Shown piece after piece: positions 1 through 11,545 of a stretch of 64,000 nt of DNA; the first letter of the stretch is position 1; every line of letters begins with the position of its first letter. The stretch spans positions 854,499 to 918,498 of the forward strand of contig NC_091868.1 of the NCBI RefSeq assembly GCF_019399895.1, given 5' to 3'. Position numbers and translations under genes: made by a program. The stretch comes from Cardiocondyla obscurior. Taxonomy: Eukaryota > Arthropoda > Insecta > Hymenoptera > Formicidae. The notes under the pieces were generated by a model, which was not told the origin of the DNA, searched no databases, and was given only the letters and a program-made list of their open reading frames with translations.

Positions 1-991
1 TTTAAACTCCAATATCTTAGTCCATGATTCTGTGTTAGTGCTTAATCAGAGCGATGTGTCGCTGCTACGAATCACTCCGAATTGCTTTCGTGTTCATAGT
101 TTCATAACGACGCTTAGGAGATTCATCTGTCATGGGAGCGACAATGCTGCAATTTATATGGCACTTATTACAGTACAAATTGCACGATATTCCGAAGAAT
201 ATCTTTAGAGAAAAGACAAGGCTATTTATTAAATTATATTAATTTTATTTGATAGTAACGGAGAAATTAATTAACCCAGAATGAAATTAACGGAATGGAA
301 TCAAATGGTATATTTTAATCTAATCGATGATGAATTCAATTTGATCGAATGAATAATTTCGAATTGTTCGTGATACTTTGTTTTTGTTATTTTATTATTT
401 TATTTTGTTTTTATTATTTTTTTTTCTTTTTTTTGCTTTCATTATTAGCAAAAATTCGGGCAATATCCGGTCGAAATCTGTTTCAACTTTTTGTCGAAAA
501 TCGTTGAAAATAAATTGTACACAATGCATATTCCCACTGAAAATATTCCACAATGAAAACGGGATATTCGTTTGCAACGACCGTTATAAACTGTGCGACT
601 CCATTTCCCTGATATTTTTGCAATTGCGTTTGCGCGCACACGGCCGGTGCGAAACGCGGCAGTTGATCGATACCGGAATAGTTTAACAAGATTTTCTACG
701 TCAGGTGTTGGAGAAAAATGCATTTTTCGGTGACGAATCTATTTATAAAACAGCAATCCGTTGCGATTTTTCGTAGCTTACGGTACAATCGCGAAACTTT
801 GACTGGTAAATTTTGCAATAGAACTTGGTCGGGTATTTCACGCATGAGCGCAAAAGGAAGTCTTGCGATCTCAGCCTCGCTGTAGTTTCGCTAACGTGGT
901 AACGTAAATAATCAGGAATTTACCCGAGTGGAAATTAATTCCCACCGTTACCAAATAATTAGCTAACCATTTCGTGGCTCATCTCGTGGCT
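1..991. other. Non-coding DNA
   Basis: No gene is supported. The short frames near 378-723 overlap on both strands and include a T-rich low-complexity run. Confidence 0.6.
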
Positions 992-1359
992 GTTTAGCAA
1001 AACTGTCCAGAAATGAGTCAGAAATGTATCTATCAGATATCTAAATGTTTTTTGCAGCGTACTACTGCGCGTTCTGATCTATCTAACACGTGCTCGACTG
1101 CCGAGACCGCTCGGCGCCGGACCCGCCGATCTCCGCGGTAGAGTAAGTGCGTGCGTGTGTTTACATCGGCCGGCAGCCTTCAGCCTTCACGTTCCGAGCT
1201 CGCAAGGTGGAGGACGCGCGGCCGGCGGACGGCGAGAACCGGTTTGCCCGGCGATTTCGGCAGTCGAGCACGCGTTAGATAGGTCAGGACGCGTAGTAGG
1301 ATAGTCGGGACAAAAAATATTTAGATATCTATTTAGATACATGGACAGTCCGCGCTAGA
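992..1359. repeat. Long imperfect inverted repeat (foldback element)
   Basis: The left arm at about 992-1110 pairs with the right arm at about 1255-1359. Matching blocks, comparing the left arm with the reverse complement of the right, are ACTGTCCA, TGTATCTA, AGATATCTAAAT, TACTACG/TACTGCG and TATCTAAC(A/G)CGTGCTCGACTG. The central part is GC-rich, about 145 bp, and pairs only weakly. No clear target-site duplication was found. It may be a foldback or MITE-type element, or the template of a long hairpin RNA. Confidence 0.85.
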
Positions 1360-4300
1360 AAGATTTTGTTTCTTTTTTTTTTAATGACAATTTTATTTTA
1401 GAAATATAATTTAATCCTCGCGATCTAACCGCTAGGCTGCAAAATCAGATCAGCTAGATAAATTTCCGCTCGGGTAACTTTAAGCCAAATAAGCGCGTCA
1501 ACCGAAAAGAGAAGCGACGTCGCGGGAACGTTCGGAACATGTTCTGCGGTTGCATATCGCCGTGCGCCGACAATAAATGCAGACACGGCAGTTTCTCACT
1601 TTACAGTCGATGCGCAGAGCCGCTGGGTGATTGCGACGAGATGCACGCTAGAGCGCTGCAAGAGACGAATGACTCGGGGCTCCGGCTCGACCTCTATACG
1701 CTCGCGCCGATGAATCAGAACGGAAATCTCCGATGGGCGAGAACACGGCCGGGGATCGCGTAAATGTAGTGAATTTTTTACGACCTATCGATTCCGCCGC
1801 TAATGGAAGTTCCGATTTTTCGCGTTCGTTGATACGCAAAAGGGCGCGCTCGTACGGATGCGTGCATGTCGTGTAAGCGATATTTTCGCCGCAGTTATCA
1901 ATTACCGCGCATACGGCGAATCATTTGCATCGCCGGCACTCGAATGCATTCGATTATTCAAATTTGATAACCGTGTGACCGAAGCGAGAACAACTCGCCA
2001 ATTGACCCCCGAGGTACGCCGCGATATTATTCCTATATTTTTGCATGAAACGCAGCTTTGACGATTGGAAAGTACGACCGCGGCGATAAACGAGGGATTA
2101 GGTGAAAAAGGGCAGAGTTTGGAAATTAATATTTGAAAAATGCGGCCGAAAGCTGGATGCGTCGCTTTATCTCGTCTCTATTTTCAGTTTGACCGACTGT
2201 CTCGTTTCTGCTCGTCGAGCGTACACGCGCGCTTGAGATTGTATTCTAACATTATATTTTTGAAATGTAATTTATCTCAAAAATCCTATTTTGAAACTGG
2301 GAAAAAAAAAAAGAAAATCGCGCACCGTTACACAATCGCGGAAACAAACGTTGATGGGCGTGAATGTTTCACGACCCGATGAATCGCTCGATGGTTATCT
2401 GAAATAAAAAAAAAAAAAAAGGGGGGGGAAAAAGAGAATGCAAAAGCACGTGCGCATGGGTTACAAACGTTAACGACACATTTTGCGTGCCCACTTCGTT
2501 TGTTGGATTGATCGAGTTTGTTAAATTAAACTTGATATTCCGCGCCGATGTTTCTCACAGGTCGGGTTTTACGCGCTAGACTCAACTATAGCTCGCATGT
2601 CAAAAGTCGCAGATTGCAAAAACGACGGGGAAAAGGGAGGGAAGGTAAAAAAAAAAGAGAAAGAAGAAAAAAAAGGGTACCGCGAAGAGAGAGTAAGGTA
2701 GAGAAACAGAAAGGATTCGCGCGCGAATGGAATTCCGCGGAAACCGAATGGAAACGGCCAATGTACCGAGTGAAAAGAGCCGCCGACTACTTCGAAACGA
2801 GCATTCCGACGCGACGCGTCCGATGTAGTCTCCGTTGAATACCGGTTGAAAGAGAAACTTTAACTCTTTACCCGCAAATGCATACTGTTTATGTCGCATG
2901 GCCTCGCGAATTTTCTCAGTGATACGGAGAATTTTTTTTCATACATAAAACAAAAAACAAAGATCTCTCGCGAAAAAATAAGTCACAAACGTAGATAAAA
3001 TTGTTTCGTATATATATATTTTTTTTTATGAAAATTATAACGTTAATAACAACTTTGCTTTATTTTAATCTTGACAATTTTTAACTAGTATTATTAATTT
3101 TATTTTGGTTATTTGTAAGAATGCGGCTAAAGAATTAAAATTCATTTACGATCAATTCAGCCATTCTCTCTTCTTTCTTCTAACAAGATTACATAAAATT
3201 TGATTTGACAGTCTCGTTGATATTTATTTATTGTCGTGGAACACTTCGGGTATTGCGTGCGAAAAGGGGTAACCTCAGCAAAAGCTTTTTGCGCATTTCG
3301 GAATAGCTTTAAAACAAATATCCCGACTTTTTCACGCGGCACTATAAAGCGGAAAGGTAGAAAGGGAATTAGCTTGAAACGCGCGCGCTCGTACGCACAT
3401 ACACACGTGCGGCACACATGTATATACTTACAGGTTCGGAATTAACTAACAAATGAACTAGAAAACGTGACAAAATATATTGAAAAGCGATGTAAACTTT
3501 TAAGTTATTTTACACAAGTACGTCTAATAATGTAGAAAAGTGTATTTCGGCTGTTACAAGCTTTAGGCATTATGCAAGTGCGGCGTCTACTTACTTGTCA
3601 AACTAACTTGCCGAAAGCCGCCCTTAATGTCGTTCGATCGATGAGTTGGAAACTTGAAAAGGCCTCGCCTTCACGTTGCGAAGTAGACAAAATGCAAGTC
3701 AACCCCGACGACACGTAAGATTTATGACCCGAAAGTTCAGTCGGCGATTCGCGTCATACCGCGAAACAACAAGTATTCTAATCGACTCGCAGCATCCGAT
3801 CGAACATATATAATTCTCCTTGTCGCGAAGAATAAAAATGCGCCGCGATGAATCATTCGCCGGTACTGAGTAATCGAACGAGTTCGGTAATCTGCTTCCG
3901 TGAAAATCTTGCGGCGTAACTCGGCCCGATTTTGGGCAATAAAGTCACGCGTGTTAAGTTCACGATGCATTATTTAGAAGATTTGCTAAGTCCAATGGAT
4001 CGTTCGAGGTAGTACAGGCAGCTTTACACGTTATAAGGAGATTATCGCTACTTACGTGCCGTACAGCACCCGCCCGACTTGAGAGACAAACTTAACTTAT
4101 CATCTGACTTTGCAGAAGAGGCGGCTTATCGAATTATTGGCAAAGTTTCGGCTTTCGCGCACGTCGTACTTCGTACGTTATGCTTGGCGCGATTTATTCT
4201 CGAGTAAAATAAAAATTGAAAAATATATAAAGTAACTTACTTAGAGCAATCGTGAATACGTTTACGAAAGCACTCAGTAATTTTAACTTTTACCGTACAC

Positions 4301-6705
4301 CGGAATTCTTTTCCAAGACTGCTTCGAGAAGAATAAATAATATAGGCTCACAAAAAAAAAATAAAAAAATAAAAAGTACCTTGCGCTGACGATCTGATTA
4401 AGCTAGTCTTTGTGTATTTTGTTCCGCTGAAAATTGCAGGCGCAAGCGGCGGTGCGTCGTGCGTAGGTTACGGTAATCTCGGTAGCGTACATGGTTTGCG
4501 CGCGCGGTGAAACAATAATTGAAAAATACAAAATAATAAAATCAAATTAATAAGATACGTATTCATGTATTAATTATACGATCGCGATACTTAACAGACT
4601 GATTACGATCGTCGAGGCTCGTATTAACGCGCCGCGGAATAAATTGGTACCGTTCGACGACTTGCTTTATTTAAGATTGCATGAGAATAGATAAGATTAA
4701 TTACCGCTATTAATTTTGAAAGCAAGCCGGAATGGAAGCGTGATAATGATAACGCTACCGTAGTTATATGTAATACTACGTATATGAGATAATATATGTA
4801 GTATATAGATATAAACCCGTACATCCGCACACAGATTTGCGTGAAGGCTTTCTGAGCAGATTACTGGTCATGTGAATCACATTCTAAGTAGCCAACCGTT
4901 GGCCGGCTTAGCGGATTAACGTGTGAAGCTTGAGAGCATGGAGTTTATGCGGTTGAGATGAAGCTATGACGTTTAAAGACGCATTAGCGACGTAACTGTG
5001 CCCTTCGTTGTCTTTAGCATCTAGATTTCTAACTAAGTGCCAAACGCAAATTGTATTCAGAGAGGAGTTAGCTCGTGTTTTATCTCAAATCACTTTTATT
5101 CGAGCCCATCGAGCCGCGAAAATATTTCTAGGGCGTCAAATACTTGACGTTTAACATTGTAATTTAGGGGGCGAAGCAATTATCGCGGTAGATAAAGTAT
5201 AGAAGAGAGGGACAAGAAATAAGTGAAAAGAATGATTATTTTATAGTGCATAGGCACGAAACTTTTGACCAAATAGGGAAACCGTTAGAATCCGCTCAAC
5301 CCCGATGCACGTTTCCACGATTAAATCCATCATGCTGGCCTCTCACGGCGGTAAACCTTCGAGTCCTGTTTCGCGTCCCATGAGATAATCCCGCGAGTTA
5401 CAACTTGCGAGGACAACGTACGAGGAAAACAAAACACGCGCACGGTGACTGGGGGAGGTTTAAACGACAAAACGGAGCGCCGCTGGTCCGAAAATAGGAT
5501 CGTTTTGAACGCGCCCGGTGTGCGCTTTAAATTGTCGCACCGCCGAGCATCGGTGGTTAATTCTACGGTACCACTCTGGTCGTTGAACGAGAAAATAAAA
5601 TTGCGGGGAAAGAACCGCGGCGACTGGGAAAAGTGCATGGGAGAGGTTTACCGTCTTCGTAGCGCAGGCGATTTGATAATCACCAGTGCAAACCGCCGGA
5701 TTTCGAGCACTTTTGCGCTCAAGCAAACTCGCATGCTCGTAAGTGAAACACGCAGTAATGCGAAATAGTAGGACACGTTTTTACACGTGCTTTCACATTT
5801 TGATGGGAAGAGCTCTTTGATATACGAAAACCGTGTACAATATTGTGTTGGGGCGCATTTAATCTCAAAGCGACATGTAATTACACAATTTTTTTTTTTA
5901 TCCACACATTTTTGACAAGTAAGGCGAAATGCAGTTATTTGTTACGTAGATAAATTAGGATAATTAAATTTTACCTTTTATGTTTGTCCGACGCAATAAA
6001 GTCGGTTAGAGAATTCGTGTTAACGACGCTATATTGGTAAATTACGTTGTCGCTGCGTTATGTCGCTGTCTTGTTATTAAAAAAATTTATGTTTGTCTCA
6101 AGCGTAAGCTCACATTTATTAAATATTTTTTTCTAATAACATTTCCAAAAATTTTACTATTGTCAAGTCCAAGAAATTATTTTCTATTGCGTGTCAAATT
6201 TGCCGAGGCTGAACGACTGTGCATAAGATAACGTATATGTATAGTCATATATAAGTTATATTGCCTATTTAGCACGCTAAGTCAATGGCACTGTAACTAC
6301 GTTACACGGTGGATGAGTTATGGTTGTCTGTCTCATGTAACTTCGCGCATTTAAATCGGCCCTTTATGCTAAAAGGTACTTGCGAAGTAGAGGAGAGGAA
6401 GACGTATCTCTCTAGTAACAATCAATAATTATGCTAATCAATCATTGAAGATGCATGTACGCGTGGCGTTCCGTAATTAATGTAACTAAATAATAAAATC
6501 GGTTTATAATAAGGCGATGTAATAACGAGTAACAACGTTATAAAGTTACTTCCGTGAGCGTCGTCGGGAAATAACGGCGCGATTAATCATATTTCATTAC
6601 AACGTAACGTTTATCAATGTCAAGTTTTAGATAAGATTAACACGATTTCTTGAAGTGCTGTCCAGAAATAGTTAAGGACCACATAGGATGCACGGTAAAC
6701 GAGTT
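1360..6705. other. Non-coding DNA
   Basis: Only short overlapping frames are present, none with recognisable protein character. A homopolymer A/G junction lies at about 2405-2435. Confidence 0.6.
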
Positions 6706-6775
6706 ATACAGTTTAGGGTGTTTAGTAATCCTCGGGGATTGTTCGAGGATGCTTCGCAACTCGCCTAAACTGTAT
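6706..6775 (+). ncRNA. Pre-miRNA-like hairpin
   Basis: A 70-nt segment folds on itself. A 12-bp terminal stem (ATACAGTTTAGG with CCTAAACTGTAT) is followed by a short mismatched region with several pairs. A further 7-bp stem (ATCCTCG with CGAGGAT) closes a loop of about 8-9 nt. Size, stem and loop suit a microRNA precursor, but I do not recognise a known family. The opposite strand would fold equally well. Confidence 0.35.
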
Positions 6776-6813
6776 TCTGCGAATGAAGTTTCGTTGATTC
6801 CGTTGCCATTCTA

Positions 6814-6838
6814 CTCTCTCTCTCTCTCTCTCTCTCTT
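6814..6838. repeat. (CT)n microsatellite
   Basis: About twelve CT dinucleotides lie 40 bp after the hairpin at 6706-6775. Confidence 0.95.
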
Positions 6839-9800
6839 TATCGGCTTATATTAACTTCGAGAAATTAACAAGGATTAACTAAATAGCAGTTGATTTTCGA
6901 TAGCAAGTGACTGTGGCAAATGAATTGTACTTTTCTCGCAGATAAGTTAAGAAATCTCCACGTCTCTTCTCTCTTCTTTCGCACATCGAGATTTGTAAAA
7001 TCCGCTAAAGACGCAAAACATGCCGTTATTTTTTTTATGCACGAGCTTATGTAGAATAATTTTATGTCGTTGTTGGTTTTTTTTTTTCTCTTTTTTTTTA
7101 AATTTGTTCTTGATTATGTTTTGCTTTTTTTGCGTTCACGCAGTTGCAAATTCAGATTGAGAATGCGCCGAGCTCGACGGTAGAAGAACCACAAATAGGA
7201 TTACATTTTGCCAGTTTGAATTTGCTCGTCTGCGTCCAGATTGAAATTGAAATAGCATTTCCAGTATTCTTGCTTCTCCCTAGCACGTCTAGCAATTCGC
7301 GAGCGAACCGAGAAAATGATCTCGTTGCTCAGGATATTTAGCAGAGAACGAGATCTGTTCTCACGGTTCTGTGGATCTCTGTAGGACGCGATTCCTTTAC
7401 AAGAAGGAGTTACTATGACGACAAGCGACGTCGCTTAGGGAATGGTCGTTGCCGAAATTCCGGGCGATATTGGTGGGATTTAGTAAAATCTTAAAGAAAA
7501 AAAAAAATAAATAAATAAATAATTTATGAAAAATTAATTTAACACAATATAATAATATATAATCTTTCTCTTATACGCGCGTAAAAAAATATTATTTAGC
7601 TTCTAATATTGAATATTGGCGTGTCAATTATTTCGGTGATATCCTGATAAAAAACACGATCGAAAGAAGACAAAAACAAATTGCTTTAACATTCTCATTA
7701 AGGCTTGATAGTCGACAAAGCAAATTAAGCTCAAAGCAAGTGCTTAACAGGCGAATCTTTTATGATGGCGCAGAGAACTTTTTTTTTTCTTTTTTTTCCA
7801 ATCTTTCGTCTTCTTTTTTTATTAACAAGAGCACCAGCCATGCTGGTGCTGTCATCAGATACCATAGAACAAGATTGACAAAATATCATGATCCACTGTT
7901 ATATGAAAACAAGCAAATGTAGGATACAATATGCATAGATTCTAGAAAAATTGAATTTCAAAGTAGGTTGCATGAGACAAGTTTTCCAAGAGAGACAAAT
8001 ATGCATATACGTGCAAGAAATAAACAAAAATAAACAGTCTTGAAAAATCACAAGTTTTGCCGAGATTTTCGATCTAAAGTTTTACATTTATCTCACAAAT
8101 TGGCAAGAAAAAAAATAATTAATTTTGTACTATTTATTTGTACATTTTAATTTAAATGACAAAAAACTTATTTTATATTATATTTTTTAGTTTGATTTTA
8201 TTTTAGTCTGGGGTAGAGTTAAATTTGTAAAAAGTGACTAAGTAATCTCGTTCTGTTTAATATAATTTTTTAATGTACTAATACGTACCTATATGGACAT
8301 TACAGAATTATAACGTAATTTTTTTTTACCCGAGAGAAAAGTCTGAAATCTTGTTGCTCCCTAAAATATAGCGTTCGCAAAAAAGCAATAACCGTGCTAG
8401 CACCAAATGTACGAAATTGCTAGTAATGTAAGAAACATGTTTCAAAAATGCACACACATTGTATACCCACGCAAACGATTATGCATCTGGATTTTGCTAA
8501 AAGCACTCTCAAAATTTATTTTTCCACGATTTACTAGGTGTTTATACGAGATTTTATTTTTCGGTTTAATAAGCTCTTATTGCTAATTTTACACGAATAA
8601 ATACCAATTTCCATTGAATTGCTTTTACCTACAAAATTATTGTATAATTATACGATAATATAATATTGTGTAATTAATATAATAAAATATCGTATAATTA
8701 TACGATAATATAAAGAAAAAAATACTATACGATTCAAAGTAATAATTACAATATATAAAATTGAAAAATTATTCTAAAAATAATAGCAGTTTATCGGTTG
8801 AGGATAGCATAATACGTTTCCGAAATGTGAATTATTTTCGAAGTTTCAAGCTGCGATATCATAGCGCGGAGATAAATTATTTCGCGTCGGCGTCTCGTTT
8901 GCGTTTGACGTTCCACCTCGAAGGCAGGTAGTCCAAGATAGTATTTCTGTATCGACCTGGACGTCGCAATGTTATGCAAATGTGAACACTTTCTCGTGAG
9001 ATTCTGTCGCGTGGACAATAAATCACGGAATTTAATCAAGATGAGAGGCAACGGAGAAATTTTGCTGATCACGCCACGCGCATTACGCACGTAAAACGCG
9101 ATCGATTAGCATGAAAATTTTCTTCAGCACACAGCATATACGCGTGAAACTTTGCGAGGTAAAACACGAATATAATTATGCTTTTAACTATACTTTTAAT
9201 TACGCTTTGTAATTGAAGCTTTAGCGATGGACGAAGCGTTTTGACAAATAATTATAAATATAATTAAATTCTTTTTTTTTTTTTGCATTTCAATAAATAA
9301 CCTTCGCAATTTTTAAATATCTATTTTCGATAATTAAACGCGTGTGCTGAGAGTAAAATACATGTCATTTTGGTCTTTGATACTTTTATCAACGATGGGT
9401 TATTGTAATCTTTTTCGTTTAACTTTTTATAAACCGTACGTATTGTAAGTTTAAGGAAAACTAATTATTCTATAGTTTCCAAACTTTCTCATTAACTTAT
9501 TTTCTTTAATAACGCTTAACAAACTCTCACAATGTTGAAGTGCACGTCTTGTAAAGATTGAAATTGATCTAAGCCGCTTATCTTTGCGCATCGCTCCTAA
9601 ACTTAATAACGTTAATGAAATAAAAACTCTTAATTCAATTAAAGAATCGAATCTAACAATGCAACAGCTATGCCCAATTATAATGGATTGCACTCTGTGC
9701 AACTTCTCGATAATATAAAAGTTCCCAACTTTTTCTTTTATTGAACATTCGTCTCTCACCAATTTTTACATTTATCAGAAATTATTCTGGATGTAAAATT

Positions 9801-9840
9801 GATCTAGAAAATTACAATTAATATGTTCTAAGCAAAGACG
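6839..9840. other. Non-coding DNA
   Basis: AT-rich DNA with poly-T runs near 7078-7100 and 7780-7795. No gene is supported. Confidence 0.6.
8642..8713. repeat. 22-bp direct repeat with 50-bp period, each copy holding a palindrome
   Basis: The same 22 bases occur at 8642-8663 and 8692-8713. Each copy contains the 12-bp palindrome GTATAATTATAC. The DNA between them is AT-rich. Confidence 0.9.
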
Positions 9841-9849
9841 GCCTTCGCG

Positions 9850-11445
9850 ACTTCCCATCCCCTTCCCGCGCCTCACCCGCGCCCACACTAGAAGTCCCTA
9901 GCGCGCCGACCAATCACAGCGCTCCCTCGATTGCCTGATCACTAGTGATCTACGCGACCCATTGCACGTTCACGCCAGCCACGCGAAAGAGCACATCGGT
10001 TTTCGCGACGGATATCGAGGAATCTATCTGCGTGTGTTTTACGTATTTGTAGTCGGGCGACGATACAGCATCGAAATCTTTCTATCCGGAATCTCTACCG
10101 TACAGTCTTATTGCGGAGCTTCGGGCGCGAGCACGTGTTGCTAATCGCTCCGCAATTAACGCGTATTTTCGACCGCGGTAAGGACAGTCTCGCATACGCA
10201 TACGTGTCGACGTAGTCGAGTCGGGAACGAACATTCGTTTTTTGTGCTCCTGAGTTATTTCACTCATCGTTCAGTGCTCCGTTTCGTGCCTCGAAATAGT
10301 GCTCCGGAACGACGAGGTTACGACGGACGCAGCGCACGGTGCGTCCGCCTTGAATTGCGCCGCTTCACTCGCCATCTCCTTCAGCGAGTTCCGCTATTGT
10401 CAGAGTGCGAGATCCGCGTCTCGCACGTCTCCTCCGTCGCGCGGGGAAAGGAGACGGGAGCTCGCTAGCGGCGGTCAGCCGGCTCTCGCATTGCGTAGGT
10501 TCGGATTCAACGGCGGTAGGCGCGGGGAGCGCGGGGAGCAGGGGGGACTGTGCGCCGCTAGCTGTGCTAGGCGCTGGAACTTGCGTCCGGTCACCCACAC
10601 CAAAACACGCGCGGGGAGTACGGGGAGTAGGGGGGGAGGGACTGTGCGCCGCTAGCTTTGCTAGCGCTGGTACTTGCGTTCGGTCACCCGCACCAAAACA
10701 CGCGCGCGGTAAGACAAAAACAATACGCGCTGAATAACACATCGAACGGAATAGAATATTCACTTTATTTTTTATGTTTCAGATAATACTCCACCATCGA
10801 AGAAGGACCACCCCGACATCCTGCGGACATCCTGAGAGGAGGAGGAGGCCCAGGAAGGGTATCCTGCCCCGGCGGAGCAACCCATGGGTATATATCAATT
10901 TTTTCTTTGGACTTTTAATAACGTTTTTTAATTTTTTCATTTAATTAAATTTTATATCTACTAAATAATTGTTTTATTTTTTTGTTTCAGGTCAAGAGAA
11001 ACTCCGCTGCGTCGCATCGTTCAGTGCCGCACGCCGATTCGAAATTATACGAACTGCAGCCGGTTCGTCGGTCGTTCGGGGCTGCCGATAGTTACCGGGC
11101 GTTTTTTTTACGATTTCTTTTTAATACGGGAGTGTCGAAAAATTTGTTAAGTAACTTTCGGGATTTTAACTTCACCCGGACGCGTTCGCGAGTTACTTGT
11201 GCGCGGAAGGATGGCTCGTCACGTCCCATCTGAGAGGAGGAGCAGGCCCGGGACGGGCATCCTGCATCGGCGGAGCAACTCTTAGGTGAATATACATTTT
11301 TTAAAATAAAATATTAAGACAAAACTTTTACCTTTTTTTTTTAATTAATTTTATGAACCATTTTACACGTCTACAATAATATATTTTATTTTATGTTACA
11401 GCCAACGCCTGAATTCTTCAACTCCGCTGATGCTCATGCAGACTG
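9850..11445 (+). ncRNA. Putative spliced non-coding transcript built from duplicated exons
   Basis: Four exon-like blocks are bounded by consistent plus-strand splice sites. Exon 1 is a GC-rich block from about 9.85-9.96 kb to 10708 (donor GTAAGA). Exon 2 is 10783-10887 (acceptor TTTATGTTTCAG, donor GTATAT). Exon 3 is 10991-11285 (acceptor TTTGTTTCAG, donor GTGAAT). Exon 4 is 11402-11445 (acceptor TTATGTTACAG, donor GTAAGT). Exons 2 and 3 end in the same core (GAGAGGAGGAG...GGCGGAGCAAC), about 55 bp long and immediately before the donor. Exon 1 contains an 89-bp tandem repeat. A CCAAT box at 9910-9914 and a 14-bp palindrome at 9937-9950 precede it. Frames are interrupted and not shared between the copies, so I favour a non-coding RNA. 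A degenerate transposon or pseudogene is the alternative. The end of the transcript is not visible. Confidence 0.4.
10521..10702 (+). repeat. Tandem duplication, unit about 89-93 bp
   Basis: Unit 1 (10521-10609) and unit 2 (10610-10702) both start CGCGGGGAG. Both contain ACTGTGCGCCGCTAGCT and end CACCAAAACACG. The second has small insertions in its G-run. The array lies at the 3' end of the putative exon 1 and abuts its splice donor at 10709. Confidence 0.9.
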
Positions 11446-11545
11446 GTAAGTCGCATCATTTTATTTTTCGTAGTAATCAGGACTTTTCGAAAAATAGCGC
11501 ATGCGAAGCGTTCGCATGGTTTCTTCTACTAAATAAAAACGCAGC

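Noticed and set aside
10299..10655. 118-codon plus-strand frame over the tandem repeat
   Set aside because: The frame runs through a GC-rich repeat whose units are 89 and about 93 bp, so they do not keep frame. It is better explained as non-coding exon.
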